DNA of 47,304 nucleotides from Scenedesmus sp. ARA3 (GCA_004335835.1 RWJK01001499.1:1-47304), one strand, 5' to 3'. Counted from the stretch's first letter, positions 35,855-44,401 are shown. Numbers and translations are program-made. Notes: generated by a model not told the origin, from the letters alone.

Positions 35855-37083
35855 AGTTGCTGGACAAGTGTGTGTCCACACCCATCACCTGCCCAGACAC
35901 CAGCCAATGCATGCGCGGCGTGTGCGACCCCTCCAAGGGCAACTGCTATGACGTGCCCAAGCCCACCAACACCAGCTGCACCGGGCCACCACCCAACAAC
36001 TGCCCTGGAACGTGCAGCAGCGCTGGCACGTGCGTGTGGCAGTGCATCATCCCGCCACCAAGTGAGCAGCTTGTGTGCAAACAATATTTACAATCCAGCT
36101 TCTGTGTGTGGGCAGAAGAGGGTTTTTTCGGCAGCACTGGAGGCTCCACGCAGCAAGTGTGCATGCTGATGTCATAGCAAACCAGCTCAGCAGGCAGAGC
36201 AACTGCAGATACATCAAACCTCTATTGTAATGTTGTTTTTCTATTTTACTAATAAATTATTATTAATCATGCAGCATGCCCTGCTGCTGCCCCCACCTCG
36301 CTGTTAGGCCAGCCGCCTTGCAGCGACACATGCCACCCTCCCTCCCGCGATCTGCAATGTTTGTAGCAACCGCTGTGTTTTGCTGCTGCTGCCGCTGCTG
36401 CTGCTCGCAGCCAAGTGCACGAGCAGCAGCCAATGCGGCGCCGGCAAGTGCTGCTGCGACAGCGAGTGTGTGGCCTCCCAGGTGACGCTGCGGCTCAAGG
36501 GGGCCTCTGATGACGATGCCTGCGAGTATACCTGCCTCAACAGAAACTGCCAGAAGTCGGGAGGGCCCAACCAGGTCTGCAACTGCATCAAGGACTGCAA
36601 TGGACCCAACTGCAGCTCAGCTGGAGGCAATCCCTGCAAGGCCAACGGTGAGCGGGGCTCTGAGTTGACCGGGGTTTGACAGGGGTTTGACTGGGGTGGG
36701 ACTGTGGTTCAGCACCACGCACATCACCCCTGTCAGACTCATCTGCTGCCCGAACGTGCCAATCTGGTAACACTGTGTTATCTCGTCTGCCAGTAAGTGG
36801 CTTGCGCAGGTTCCGAGGTGGGCCACTCGTGCGTCTTTTTTTTTTAATATTTTTTAAACAAAACAAATATTGGGACCGCCCAGCCACCGTCACCGCGCTG
36901 TCATCCGGATGTTGCTGCACTGGCGCTGCCGCCATGCTTGCAGGAGTGTGCTGCTGCAACAAGCAGGCGAAGCCCGGCAAGACATACGAGGACTCCTGTG
37001 TGGATTGCCAGGCCAAGTGCAACGAGCAGCACCCGTGCACCGGGAACTTCCCACCCTGGGCGGCCTGCAAGACACCGACCTAA
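17297..37083 (+). CDS. Secreted modular Cys-rich protein, about 1,800 aa, 33 exons
   Basis: Exons: 17297-17383, 18832-19152, 19230-19304, 19628-19913, 20267-20402, 20559-20575, 20981-21116, 21804-21820, 22064-22199, 22496-22512, 23016-23142, 23384-23474, 23900-23997, 24416-24675, 25075-25129, 25569-26013, 26427-26544, 26967-27276, 28017-28127, 28479-28690, 29294-29376, 30346-30443, 30894-31153, 31510-31564, 31785-32229, 32911-33028, 33507-33816, 34073-34177, 34798-35009, 35453-35535, 35857-36061, 36411-36647, 36944-37083. They total 5,406 nt with every phase consistent and end at TAA. Exon 1 is a signal peptide (KRR, then a hydrophobic MGLLPVVVLVVA core, HAEA cleavage region). Exon 2 adds a polyAla/YYPGYAGGG linker. 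The rest is cysteine modules of the type C-x4-C-N-x-TGQC-x-IVVNKPNNTTC, with CNDGNPCTNQDTC variants and frequent N-x-T/S sequons. They resemble the CTDC-like Cys repeats of extracellular matrix proteins (moderate confidence). A wall or matrix role is inference. One donor is GC (23143). Confidence 0.83.
17703..18170. repeat. Intronic duplication with a 28-bp minisatellite
   Basis: In intron 1 of the Cys-rich gene, six full copies and a partial seventh of a 28-bp unit (starting CCCACTGCTGCAGCGTGG) run from 17803 to 17985 with almost no variation. The flanks (GCACCCTG-GCAGCTGGCA, then TTGAGNGCTGAGC) are repeated at about 18017-18170, where the unit is present once. So a larger segment duplicated, and then one copy expanded the short unit. 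The long minus-strand frames here are translations of this repeat. Confidence 0.85.
18575..18749 (+). pseudogene. Two truncated upstream copies of exon 2 start
   Basis: Copies at 18575-18630 and 18708-18749 each follow a GCAG acceptor and encode an Ala-rich stretch ending in AYY, as exon 2 (18832) does. The intron between them (ACAATACACAACCCTGACTG onward) is also repeated. Neither has a good donor, so they look like dead copies of the exon's 5' edge. Confidence 0.75.
19060..19580 (+). repeat. Triplicated end of exon 2; copy 2 forms exon 3
   Basis: The exon 2 tail (coding GLCWKGVCMGGG through HTEEC) plus donor and intron is repeated at about 19214-19304 and, decayed, at about 19500-19580. 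In copy 2, the coding ATTCAG before GGG serves as acceptor and CAG|GTGAGC as donor. This yields 75 nt in phase 0 on both sides (GLCWIGVYMGGG to EECLQ). Confidence 0.75.
20267..22512 (+). other. Array of alternating 136-nt exons and 17-nt microexons
   Basis: Three 136-nt exons (20267, 20981, 22064), each entered in phase 1 and left in phase 2, alternate with three 17-nt microexons (20559, 21804, 22496), entered in phase 2 and left in phase 1. The microexons complete KPNNTTC, KPDNTTC and KPNNSTC. Each pair is 153 nt, or 51 codons, so whole modules can be gained or lost without breaking the frame, whereas skipping a microexon alone would shift it. Confidence 0.85.
21189..21404 (+). pseudogene. 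Two decayed copies of the exon 7 end
   Basis: At 21189-21275 and 21341-21404 the end of the 136-nt exon (CCCAAGCACCC to ATTGTGGTGGACAA) is repeated together with about 60 bases of intron containing GGCTAGGGTTTTGTG. The donors have mutated to TTGAGT and GCGAGT, and copy 3 has a frame-breaking stop. Confidence 0.8.
23288..23383 (+). repeat. (CTG)31 tract ending in the CAG acceptor of exon 12
   Basis: There are 31 perfect CTG units, followed directly by the acceptor CAG at 23381-23383. It is among the longest uninterrupted runs in the window. Confidence 0.9.
23965..24068. repeat. 22-bp perfect inverted repeat linking exon 13 to its intron
   Basis: Bases 23965-23986 (in the exon, around GACAGGCGCCGC) are the exact reverse complement of 24047-24068 in the following intron. 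The loop holds the donor and a telomere-like GGTTAGGGTTTAGG stretch. A CCTAAAC/CCTAAAACCTAG stretch lies just beyond the second arm. Confidence 0.85.
26064..26232. repeat. Direct repeat and telomere-like tract in intron 16
   Basis: A segment of about 50 bases (GTGTCATGTGCAGCTCACCT onward) occurs at 26064 and 26185. Between the copies, 26107-26160 is a run of TTTAGGG-like units (GGGTTTAGGGTTTAG and variants). Confidence 0.75.
26259..26310 (+). pseudogene. Decayed copy of exon 17 start
   Basis: GCCTGCGGGCGTGCCTGAAGC matches the opening of exon 17 (26427) and continues to CTGCAGCAGCC before diverging. A (CTG)30 run (26320-26409) separates it from the real exon. Unit B has the equivalent dead copy at 32811-32847, also followed by CTG units. 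A further copy of the exon's end lies at 26612-26650 (unit B: 33095-33132). Confidence 0.75.
26320..26409 (+). repeat. (CTG)30 tract upstream of exon 17
   Basis: There are 30 perfect CTG units, ending 14 bases before the TGCAG acceptor, so here the run is near the splice site but does not touch it. Confidence 0.9.
26754..26830. repeat. Intronic fragment of the repeat found at 1-603
   Basis: This matches GGGGTTGAACCTCATTTGAG and the following TGACAGCCCGAGC-AGCTG-TTGCAGCTTC-AATC of the window start with scattered differences. A second fragment, at about 28720-28790, matches GTGGTGGCGTATGCCGC and the CT tract. Confidence 0.65.
27389..27798 (+). pseudogene. Three decayed copies of the exon 18 end
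   Basis: Copies lie at about 27389-27432, 27497-27582 and 27733-27798. The middle one is almost unchanged (CSNLSDDCNEG) and keeps the GTGAGTACAGCCCC donor context. Its only nearby acceptor puts the frame out of phase with exon 18, so I treat it as a non-exon. The first and third are more eroded. Confidence 0.75.
28787..28812 (+). pseudogene. Short copy of the exon 20 end
   Basis: CTGCACCATCAACACAGGTG repeats the exon 20 end and donor (28672-28692), and the copied intron continues GAGC-GCCACGCT. The fragment of the dispersed repeat sits between the two copies. Confidence 0.7.
29391..29483. repeat. 10-bp minisatellite (TGTGTCCCAC / TACGTCCCAC)
   Basis: About nine units of two alternating 10-bp variants, with two GTCGCAGAC variants, lie just after the donor of exon 21. 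Confidence 0.85.
29790..30063 (+). repeat. CTG tract with a 133-base assembly gap
   Basis: CTG/GCTGAT units run into unresolved bases (29869-30001) and continue on the far side, with a few CCG interruptions. The tract is at the junction of duplication units A and B. The true length is unknown, and repeat collapse or expansion during assembly is likely. Confidence 0.9.
30060..30095 (+). pseudogene. Remnant of the first exon of unit B
   Basis: CCAGTCAACCCAGACCCCTG matches the end of exon 12 (VNPDPCQ) with a donor, but the exon's first two-thirds and its acceptor are replaced by the CTG tract or hidden in the gap. Joining exon 21 (29376) directly to 30346 is in phase and keeps the C-x4-C-N-E spacing, so this exon is probably skipped. 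Confidence 0.65.
30802..30840 (+). pseudogene. Upstream copy of the 30894 exon start
   Basis: After GCTGCTGCAG, the sequence encoding CHAGICAGKPKV repeats the start of the next exon (CQAGICTGKPKV) and then breaks off. The two are separated by a short CTG run. A similar head copy of the exon at 33507 lies at about 33418-33455, and one of exon 13 at 23826-23841. Confidence 0.75.
32310..32575 (+). pseudogene. Three decayed copies of the 31785-32229 exon end
   Basis: With a period of about 110-120 bp, the segment CCCTCGCCCAAGCGCTTCTG to TACTGCTCC and its GTGAGGCTC donor context recurs at about 32310, 32425 and 32540. The coding frame and donors degrade progressively. Confidence 0.8.
35100..35302 (+). 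pseudogene. Three decayed copies of the 34798-35009 exon end
   Basis: TTCTGCACCACAGGCACTGG, the exon end with its donor, recurs with changes at about 35110, 35200 and 35281, separated by TTAGGG-like and GGGTTTTGGG intron sequence. Confidence 0.8.
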
Positions 37084-37102
37084 GGTGTGCTGCACGTTTC
37101 CT

Positions 37103-37290
37103 GCAAGGGCAGCGGGAGGTGCACCGGGAACTTCCCGCCCTTGGCGGGCTGCCGGATTTGGGGTCCAGCGTGTTTCCTGCAAGGGTGTCTAGAGGCACTG
37201 CAGGAACTTCCCATGGGCACGAGGTGCGCCGGGAAGTTCCCACCCCTTGCTTGCAGGAAGCACGCTGGTTGCGCGGCTCTCTTTCAGCAG
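37103..37290 (+). repeat. Decayed copies of the last exon end in the 3' flank
   Basis: After the TAA, the GTGCACCGGGAACTTCCC segment of the final exon recurs at about 37118, and in weaker form at 37196 and 37218, with TTTCCTGCAAGGG between copies. A shorter trace (GAAGTTCCCAGTGCC) is near 37442. They lie beyond the stop and are presumably untranslated. Confidence 0.7.
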
Positions 37291-38660
37291 CACGCGTGAC
37301 TTGGTTTGTTGGGTGCTTCAGCCTTCAGCACCCTGAGGGGGTTCAGAATCACAACGCGTGGCGCTACTTGTTCGAGGTCTTCCTTGCCCATTCATGCGAG
37401 TATGATCTTATGACTATATATATATACTTGAGGCACTGGAGGAAGTTCCCAGTGCCTTTCACTGGTGGAATTGGTGCGTCATGATGTGCATGCATGGTAT
37501 TTGCTTAGGGCTCAAGCGGCAGGCTTGGTCGTGCGGAGTGCATGCCTGCCTGTGGGTGCTCTGGTATACTCTTGCGCTGACGATGTTGGGGTTAGGCCAG
37601 GGCATAATATGTATGCGCCACTGCATATGCTTAGAGCCGCATAACGCTACGTTACTCGGGGGATGCGAGCAGCGCAGAGGATACATCCTGCCTGCTGTAT
37701 ATACAGCTGGCACCCGGGCATGCCAGGCTGCTACATAATCGGGTGCGCCCACGCAGCTGCAGCAGCTGCAGAGTCCTTGATTCAGCAAGGCAGGCTGGCG
37801 TATACATGCGGCAGCAGCTGTCTGACGCTTGATAATGCAACCGTTGGCAAGTGTCAGGCTCTTTGTTGGGGCTCTGCCTCGGGTTGCGTGCACAGATTGG
37901 ATAAAAGGTTCCGGGTTATGCACATACGTGCGCAGCTGTGCATGCTGGTCGATCGTCTTGGCTCACCGTTGACTTGACAACAGGGGCAGGCTATATGCGT
38001 TACGTGTGAAGTACGTGGTTGCATGTGCATGTGCACACGCAGCTACGCATGGTGGGCAACTGGCTGTTTGGGGCTATGTCTGTGGCGGCAACAGGGCTCA
38101 GACCGCCTGGGTGATTGATTGATTGTGCGAGTGTGTATGTGCGCAAGCAGCTGCGAGTGTGTATGTGCGCAAGCAGCTGCGCGCAATGGGGTAATGGCTT
38201 GATTCTGCTGTCGTGCAACATGCATGTATGGGTGATGTTGCCAAGTGTGTGTATGTGCACCAGCAGCAATTTGCAGAACCCGCTGCTTGCGCTGCTGTGG
38301 TGGCAACAGGCCAGCCTGCCTGGGTGGCGTGTTGAGTGTGCGAGTGTGTATGTGCGCAAGCAGCTTTGCATGTTGGGCATTCGGCTGCTGTGACTGCTCG
38401 GGGGGGCAACAGGCGTATCTGGGTGGTGTTCTGAATGGCTGTGAATGTGCGAGAGCTGCTTCCTCTGCTGGGTGAGCACCCCCAGTGCTGCCGAGCTGTT
38501 GGTGATAAAGATGCACGCACTGGCACACATGGCCTTTTATGTGTTATGTGGTGCAGTGCTGAAGGGCTGATGTCAAAGGTGCATGCTGCCAGGGGTGTAT
38601 ATGGCTCCTGGGCTTGCCTGCGTTATTTATTGTGTGGGCTTGTTTGGGTGTGCCGCTGCT

Positions 38661-38724
38661 GCATCCACGTACGTGTCGGCAGCTCGGCCACGTACGTGGC
38701 GGCAGCATGGCCACGTACGTGGCA
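38661..38724. repeat. Three copies of a perfect palindrome, CCACGTACGTGG
   Basis: Palindromes at 38665, 38688 and 38711 are spaced exactly 23 bp apart and separated by CGGCAGC-type spacers. The first copy has one mismatch at its end. Each contains overlapping ACGT cores. Confidence 0.85.
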
Positions 38725-38920
38725 AAGTGTTGGCAGGTTATGTTCTACATGATAAGGCTGATCTCAGCGCGTCGATGCGTCCTTTCTGTTCTCGCCGGTC
38801 TGCATGCTGCGCCGCAATACGCGTGATTGCAGAAGAGCAGTGGTCGCAGCGGCAGTGACTGGTGTATATGTGCTGCGCCTGGGTGTGCATGGTCGCCCCT
38901 GCCAGTGTTGATAACGCGTC

Positions 38921-39001
38921 TGCATCCTGCAGGCGGCATCCTGCATCCTGCAGGCATTCTGCATCCTGCATCCTGCAGGCATTCTGCATCCTGCAGGCTG
39001 C
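38921..39001. repeat. Minisatellite of GCATCCTGCAGGCATTCT units
   Basis: Seven TGCATCCTGCA-like blocks in tandem with alternating GGCATTC spacers. Non-coding. Confidence 0.85.
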
Positions 39002-40876
39002 TTGGCAGTCCTTGAATTTGCTGCTACACAGCAGTCACTGCACCTTGCCGTATATGCGCTGTGAACACACGCGCCCAGTGAGTGTGTGGAATCATCCTGC
39101 TGTGTCTGCTGCAACGCTTGCCGGTTTGTAGACAGGTTATTTACTGTTTGCGCTGGCAGGTTGTGCCGAGCGCTGAGTAGTATCAGGCTGCCCAAGGGTG
39201 CTACCAAGGACTGCTGACTGCTGCTCTGCTGCACTACTGCAGCAGCATGTGTTGCCGTTATCTAACGTATGCTGGTGGAGATTGGCGCCACAGCACATGC
39301 TGGTGGATATTGCTGGCCTGTGCCGAGCAGAGTGACTGCTTGCAGCGCCGGCGTATCTCAGTGTCATCAGTCCTGCATGTTACTTGTGAGTTCTTAGTAC
39401 TTGACGCTGCGAGGTCTAGCCTAGTTTTCCGTCTGCAAGGACGCGTGCTGCAACCGCCTTTGCCGTCTGCTGAATTGCTGATCAGTGTTGATAGTACTGC
39501 TGTGCCGTCATGCACGGAGATTGCTTGGCCTGCGGATGGCAGTACTTGGCAAACAGCATGCTGAATGCATGTGTGATTGAATGGTCCTTGGAGGATCCCC
39601 CAAACACATGATTGCACCAGTCATGACTGGCAGTGTTGATGTGCACACAGTCGATGTTCATTGCTGCTTGCTGGTTTGTCCAGCTTGCTCGCCTGTCATC
39701 AGGCTGCTAGCTGCCTGTGCGATGCCCATACTGTTGATATGTCTGTATGACTTTTGCGTGAGGTGGCAGCTGCACCCGCTGTGCCACCCACAGTATGAAA
39801 ATGGCGACCCCAGATCAGCAGGGCATTGCTGTCCAGCACTGTGCTTGCCTTGTTTGCATGCGCTGCGCCGCCCTGTCCGCCGTGCAGTAGTGTTACTGTG
39901 CATGATTGTGGCTCGCCAAATGTCTGCGAGTCACCCATGGCCATTGCGCATTTGCCATGCCGCACTGCTGCATGTATTTTGATTATGTAGTTGCCAGTTG
40001 CCACAGATAACTTGCCGTTGCCTCGAGCAATGTATTGGCAGCTGTATACCCTAGGCCTATGCGCTGCCCTCAAATGTATGTTGAAACGTATGTTTTACAA
40101 ATCAGTCATGGCGAGTTGCCGCCCTTGCATCACATGCATGCTGCTGTTTTGACACGGCTATCAGTCGAGTGACTGGCTATCAGTCGAGTGACTGATCATG
40201 ACCTGCTGCGCTGCTGCTGATCTGCTGACTGTGTGCCTGTTCAGCCTTGGGACACGCTCAAGCAGCAGAAGTAAGGATGATGTGTTCTAGTAACTGGTGT
40301 GTCTGTGGCTGACATACGGTATGCACGCTTCATGAGTTCATGTGAGCTGCCTGCAGTGTGCTCATCTAGATGGTCAGCCAGCTTCTGATTACAATCAGTC
40401 TGATCAGACACAGTACTGTGGCGACTTGTCCATGCCCCGAGCAACCCTCATTATGCATCCTTTAGGCATTCAGTAGCGTTTATGAAGGCCTGCAAGGCTG
40501 TCCACCGCTATTTTGCCGAGAATGCGGCGGTGAAAACCTGCCAGGCGCGCGTTCTGTGTAACCAGATAGTAGGGTTTGATCGCGGTCAGAAGACACCGTG
40601 TCAAGGGCGCTGCTTGAAGCTCGACGCTAACTATGTTGACTTTGTTCCAGAGCCGCAGCGATCTGAGGGTGTGAACAGCGCAACATGATACAACAAAGCA
40701 ACACCCGCTGCAAACTGCCCTCTGCGAACACGCGCGTATTCGTGCATTGAACCACGATCGTGAAGCCGGGCAATGTCACCCGAGTTGGTCTGAAGTAGCG
40801 AGCAGACAGCACAGCAGTTCGCATCGGCGAACCGGCTCTTGATACCCCTCCGCGCTTCTGTGCTGCTCTGGGCACC

Positions 40877-42407
40877 ATGAACCTTCGACGTCTATGGCAG
40901 AAGCATTGCATGGCTGCTGTAGATGCAAAGCCAGGGCTGTCGGGCGGCAGCGTAACTGCTGCTGCTCCAGACGCACCAATTTTGTCCCCGTGGACGCTCA
41001 CGTTCCGCCTGCCCGGCTTAGAAAGCGCATACAGGCAGCATTATAACGCACGGGCCAAGGTGCTTGATCAGCAGGTGGGCATGGCAGCTGCTGCTGTGTG
41101 GGGGCCCTGCAGCTTGCTGTGGACTGCACACTGCCAGCACTGCATGGCGGCATCTGCTGCTCCTTCTGCTGCTGGCAGCTGCTGGAGCTGCTGCTGCTGC
41201 CTCCTGCTCTCAGAACAATCCAGTCAGCAGTGTTGCTTGACCCTGCATACTGCCAGCCTAGTCTTGACGGCACAGCGTGAGCAGCTGCAGGGCCCCTGTC
41301 GTGTGCACAATGTGCACTGCACATCACCATGTATTGGGTAGCAGCCAAATGTGGGGTTCGCACGGTTGCTGTGTGCGGGGGTCGCCTGTGCGCATGTGTA
41401 TCCGCTTGCATCAGCTAGAGCACCTGCTGCATCTTTGCAGCCTGCGTGTGCTGCGTCTGTGCGGTGTCGCCAACCACGTGTGTTCAAATCACTACCACCA
41501 AAGGCTGCCGCCGCGCAGTGCACCACATGCTCATATGTCACAGAGCTCCTCCTGACAGCCAGCATGACGGCCAGCAGCAGCCTCCAACAAGTGCTCATGT
41601 TTAGGTGTAGTAATCCAACCCTTTCTCAAACTTCCGCGAACAAACCTTGCAGGCTGGTGCCGCGTACTTCACCATGGTGGCCACAGGCAGCCTGCTGTAC
41701 GTGCTCATCATGTGTGCTGCTTCTGAACTTTGTGTTCCTGCTTGGTCAACCCCTAAAACCCTTGCAGGCCGCCGCCGCGTACTTCACCATGGTGGCCAGC
41801 AGTACGTCTTGACGTTGCGTTGCATTTTAACCATTGTTCAAACGCGTGTTTGAACTTTTCCTGCAGGCTGCTGCCGCGTACTTCACCATGGTGGCCACAG
41901 GCAGCCTGCTCTACGTGCTCATCTTCGCGCTGCTGCCGCAGCAGCAGCACAGCCAGTTCCACAAAGAAGCAAACTCCTGCGGGGCACTCATGGCTGCCAG
42001 CTGGGCCGGCTGCGGGCTGCACCTCGCGCTGCTGCTGCTGCTGCCGGAGCAGTGCTACATACAGCAGCGCAGCGCCATCACGCTGGGGCTGCGGGTGCTG
42101 TACTTGCTGGGCACTGCACGGAGCTACGGGCAGTGCCATGTGGGGCGTGCGGCAACACACGAGGTGCTGGGCACGGCACAGGTGCGGGCGGGGTTGATTG
42201 TGTACTTGAAGTTTGACCATGTATCTTTAAGTTTGACCGTGTGTTGGCCAAGGGTGGTGCAGCTGCTGCTCTGTGGTTGTTGTCTGTGTGTTGCGTGGGG
42301 TGCGCGGGACAGGTGTGGCCAGGGCCGTCTGTGTTTGAACCATGAGTTTTAGTCAAGCAGTCATGCTGCTGTGCCATATGCGCTTGCATCCTGCTTGACA
42401 CTAGCAG

Positions 42408-42455
<48 letters not shown>

Positions 42456-43736
42456 AGGAGAGCCTGTTCAGTGCCGGCGTGTGGCGCAGCGGGCTGGTGG
42501 GGCTGCTGTGGTATGCTGGCGCCTTCCCGCTGCTGTTCTGGCAGCACTGCCTGGTGCAGGTGCGATTGTTAGGGATACAAATTTACTTTTTGCAACTATG
42601 TGGCTTGCTTGCTGTTGATCTGGCAGAGCCCTCTCGCTGCTGTTCTGGCAGCACATCCATAGAAGAAGAGTGCAGGTGAGCCGAGCGCAGCTTCAGTATT
42701 CGTTCAAGCAGTGACCATGTGGCTTGAGTGTTGCCGTTTGCAGCACTGCATGGTGCAGCTGCATGGCTGTGTACGAAGCCTCGCCTGCTGCAAATGCGTG
42801 GCTCAGCAATAAGGTCAGCTCAGTCCAAAGCTGTTGCATTCAATGCCAAGTTGGCCAGAGGTTTTGGTGCTGCTGATAACCAGGGCTGAGCTTCAGATCT
42901 TGAGGTTCCCGCTGGTGAGAACTGCTGCCCAAGCACCATCACACTGCTAACATTTGACTTCACCACCTGACAACTGCTGCAGGCGGTGTTCCTGCTGGCC
43001 TCAGCCTTAGGTTCAGTTGGCAAAAGCCACCCAAGCACGAGCACGTCAATAAACATAAACCTTTGCTGCCTGGCAACTGCTGCAGGCAGTGTTCCTGCTG
43101 GCCTCAGCCTAAATTTCAGTTAGCATAAGCCACCCAAGCATGAGCACGTCACGAACATATGAGTATGCTGTGTGACAACTGCTGCAGGCGGTGTTCCTGC
43201 TGGCCTACTGGGCGTCGCTGGCCCCCGCAGTGTGTGCAGACATCTCAAGCGTGCAGGGCGGCCGCGAGGCGCTCGCAGCCACAGCACGCACAGCACAGCT
43301 GCTGTGGATGCAGCTGCTGGCGGCGGCTGGAGCGCCCAATGCTGCTGCTGCTGCTGCTGCGTCAGCGACAGTAGAGACTGCAGGCAGCAGCGGCAGCAGC
43401 GGCAGCAGCGGCAGCAGCGCGGCACTTGGCTGCCTGCAGCAGCTGCGTTGGGTGCAGTTTGCTGTCGGGTATGCGCTGCCGACGTTTTTGCTGTACTGTT
43501 ACGAGAGCCACTGCAGAACTCGGTGGCAGCGGCAGCAGTGGCAGGCGGCGCAGAACGCAGCACAGCTGTGCACGATGGTGACACAACATGGGCAGGGCTG
43601 CAGCAGCAGCAGCAACAGCAGCAGCTTGGCGGGCAGCAGCAGCAGCAACAGCGAGTTGGCAGCAGCGGCAGCAGCACCTGCTGCTGCTGTGGACATCAAG
43701 CAGTGTCTGCTGTGCGGGTTGCCAATGCGGCTGCTG

Positions 43737-43768
<32 letters not shown>

Positions 43769-43913
43769 CATGGCAGTAGAGCCAGCGGGTGGCATGCTCC
43801 GCAGCAGCAGCAGCAGCAGTGCTGTGCAGTCACAGAACGGTCTGCTTGAGGATGGTTTGAGGCGATGTAACAGCATGCAGCATGTCGAGCAGCAGCTGCA
43901 TCTGAGTCTGGCC

Positions 43914-43951
<38 letters not shown>

Positions 43952-43995
43952 CGCTGTGGGGTTTCCTAGCTGCAGCTCATTCGCAGCAGCGGCAC

Positions 43996-44031
<36 letters not shown>

Positions 44032-44192
44032 GTGGTGGCCTGATGTGCAGCTGTGCAGCAGCAGGTGCCTGCTGCCCCGATGCCTTTTCTATGGAGTGTC
44101 AGCAGGCGCAGGCGCCGCCCTCAGCGCGTGAGGTGTACCTGCTGCTGCTGTCACTGGGCCTGGCGTGGCTGGGGCTGGGTGCGCTGCATTGA
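40877..44192 (+). CDS. Polytopic membrane protein of unknown function (4 exons, 539 aa)
   Basis: The exons are 40877-41074, 41867-42181, 42458-42559 and 43188-44192, all phase 0 with GT-AG introns, stop TGA. The N-terminus is soluble, with an amphipathic LESAYRQHYNARAKVLDQQ segment. Hydrophobic helices follow: YFTMVATGSLLYVLIFALL, ALMAASWAGCGLHLALLLLL, a third near LGLRVLYLLG, GLVGLLWYAGAFPLLFW, AVFLLAYWASLAPAV, and LRWVQFAVGYALPTFLLYCY. After that comes a long Ser/Ala/Gln-rich region with a polyQ run of 11 and a CLLCGLP motif, and a last hydrophobic end (LLLLSLGLAWLGLG). Low-complexity GSS and polyAla inserts also interrupt a loop. The topology suggests six or seven membrane spans. I do not recognise the family. 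The start was chosen as the first ATG with an open, phase-consistent chain. Confidence 0.72.
41652..41810 (+). pseudogene. Two upstream copies of exon 2 start (membrane protein gene)
   Basis: GCCGCGTACTTCACCATGGT, following a TTGCAGG acceptor, occurs at 41652 and 41769 as well as in the real exon (41867). The first copy continues through CAGCCTGCTGTACGTGCTCA before diverging; the second breaks off after ATGGTGGCC. Their introns share CAAACCCTTG/AACCCTTG contexts. Confidence 0.85.
42410..42457 (+). repeat. (CTG)15 tract ending in the CAG acceptor of exon 3
   Basis: Fifteen perfect CTG units run directly into the acceptor CAG before GAGAGCCTG, the same arrangement as in the other two plus-strand genes. 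Confidence 0.9.
42629..43115 (+). pseudogene. Copies of exon 3 end and exon 4 start
   Basis: At 42629-42680, CTCGCTGCTGTTCTGGCAGC repeats the end of exon 3, with a GTGAGC donor. At 42983 and 43086, after CTGCTGCAG, GTGTTCCTGCTGGCCTCAGC repeats the start of exon 4 (43188). Each copy is followed by the shared intron block AAGCCACCCAAGCA. None continues as a full exon. Confidence 0.8.
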
Positions 44193-44401
44193 CTGCGGCT
44201 GGCAGCAGCAGCAGCAGCAGCATTGAACGCGGCTGCTGCTCTGCTGCTGTCTTTGGGCCTGGCGTGGCTGGGGCTGGGCGCGCTGCATTGACTGCAGCTG
44301 GCAGCAGCAGCAGCAGTAGCAGCAGCAGCAGCATTGAACGCGACTGCGTGTGCTGCTGCTGTCTTTGGGCCTGGCGTGGCTGGGGCTAGGTGCGCTGCAT
44401 A
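44138..44401 (+). repeat. Triplicated C-terminal end of the membrane protein gene
   Basis: The coding end (TGGGCCTGGCGTGGCTGGGG to the stop) recurs at about 44247 and 44365, with intervening GCAGCAGCAG and CATTGAACGCG sequence, giving a period of about 100-110 bp. Copy 2 repeats the TGA stop; copy 3 has lost it. The copies lie after the real stop. Confidence 0.85.

Larger units (their letters stand above)
37300..40876. other. Intergenic region, no gene recognised
   Basis: There are only short or low-quality frames. It includes loosely tandem units of about 130 bp at 38005-38480 that share GTGTGTATGTGCGCAAGCAG and GGTGGCAACAGG-type blocks. A 19-bp unit is repeated twice at 40157-40195 (CTATCAGTCGAGTGACT). 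Confidence 0.5.

Noticed and set aside
39560..39715. Minus-strand frame reading NIDCVHINTASHDWCNHVFGG
   Set aside because: It looks protein-like but is short, bounded by stops, and has no splice partner or recognised family.
40482..40688. 68-codon plus-strand frame before the membrane protein gene
   Set aside because: No signal, domain or splice context. It could be leader sequence and is probably chance.
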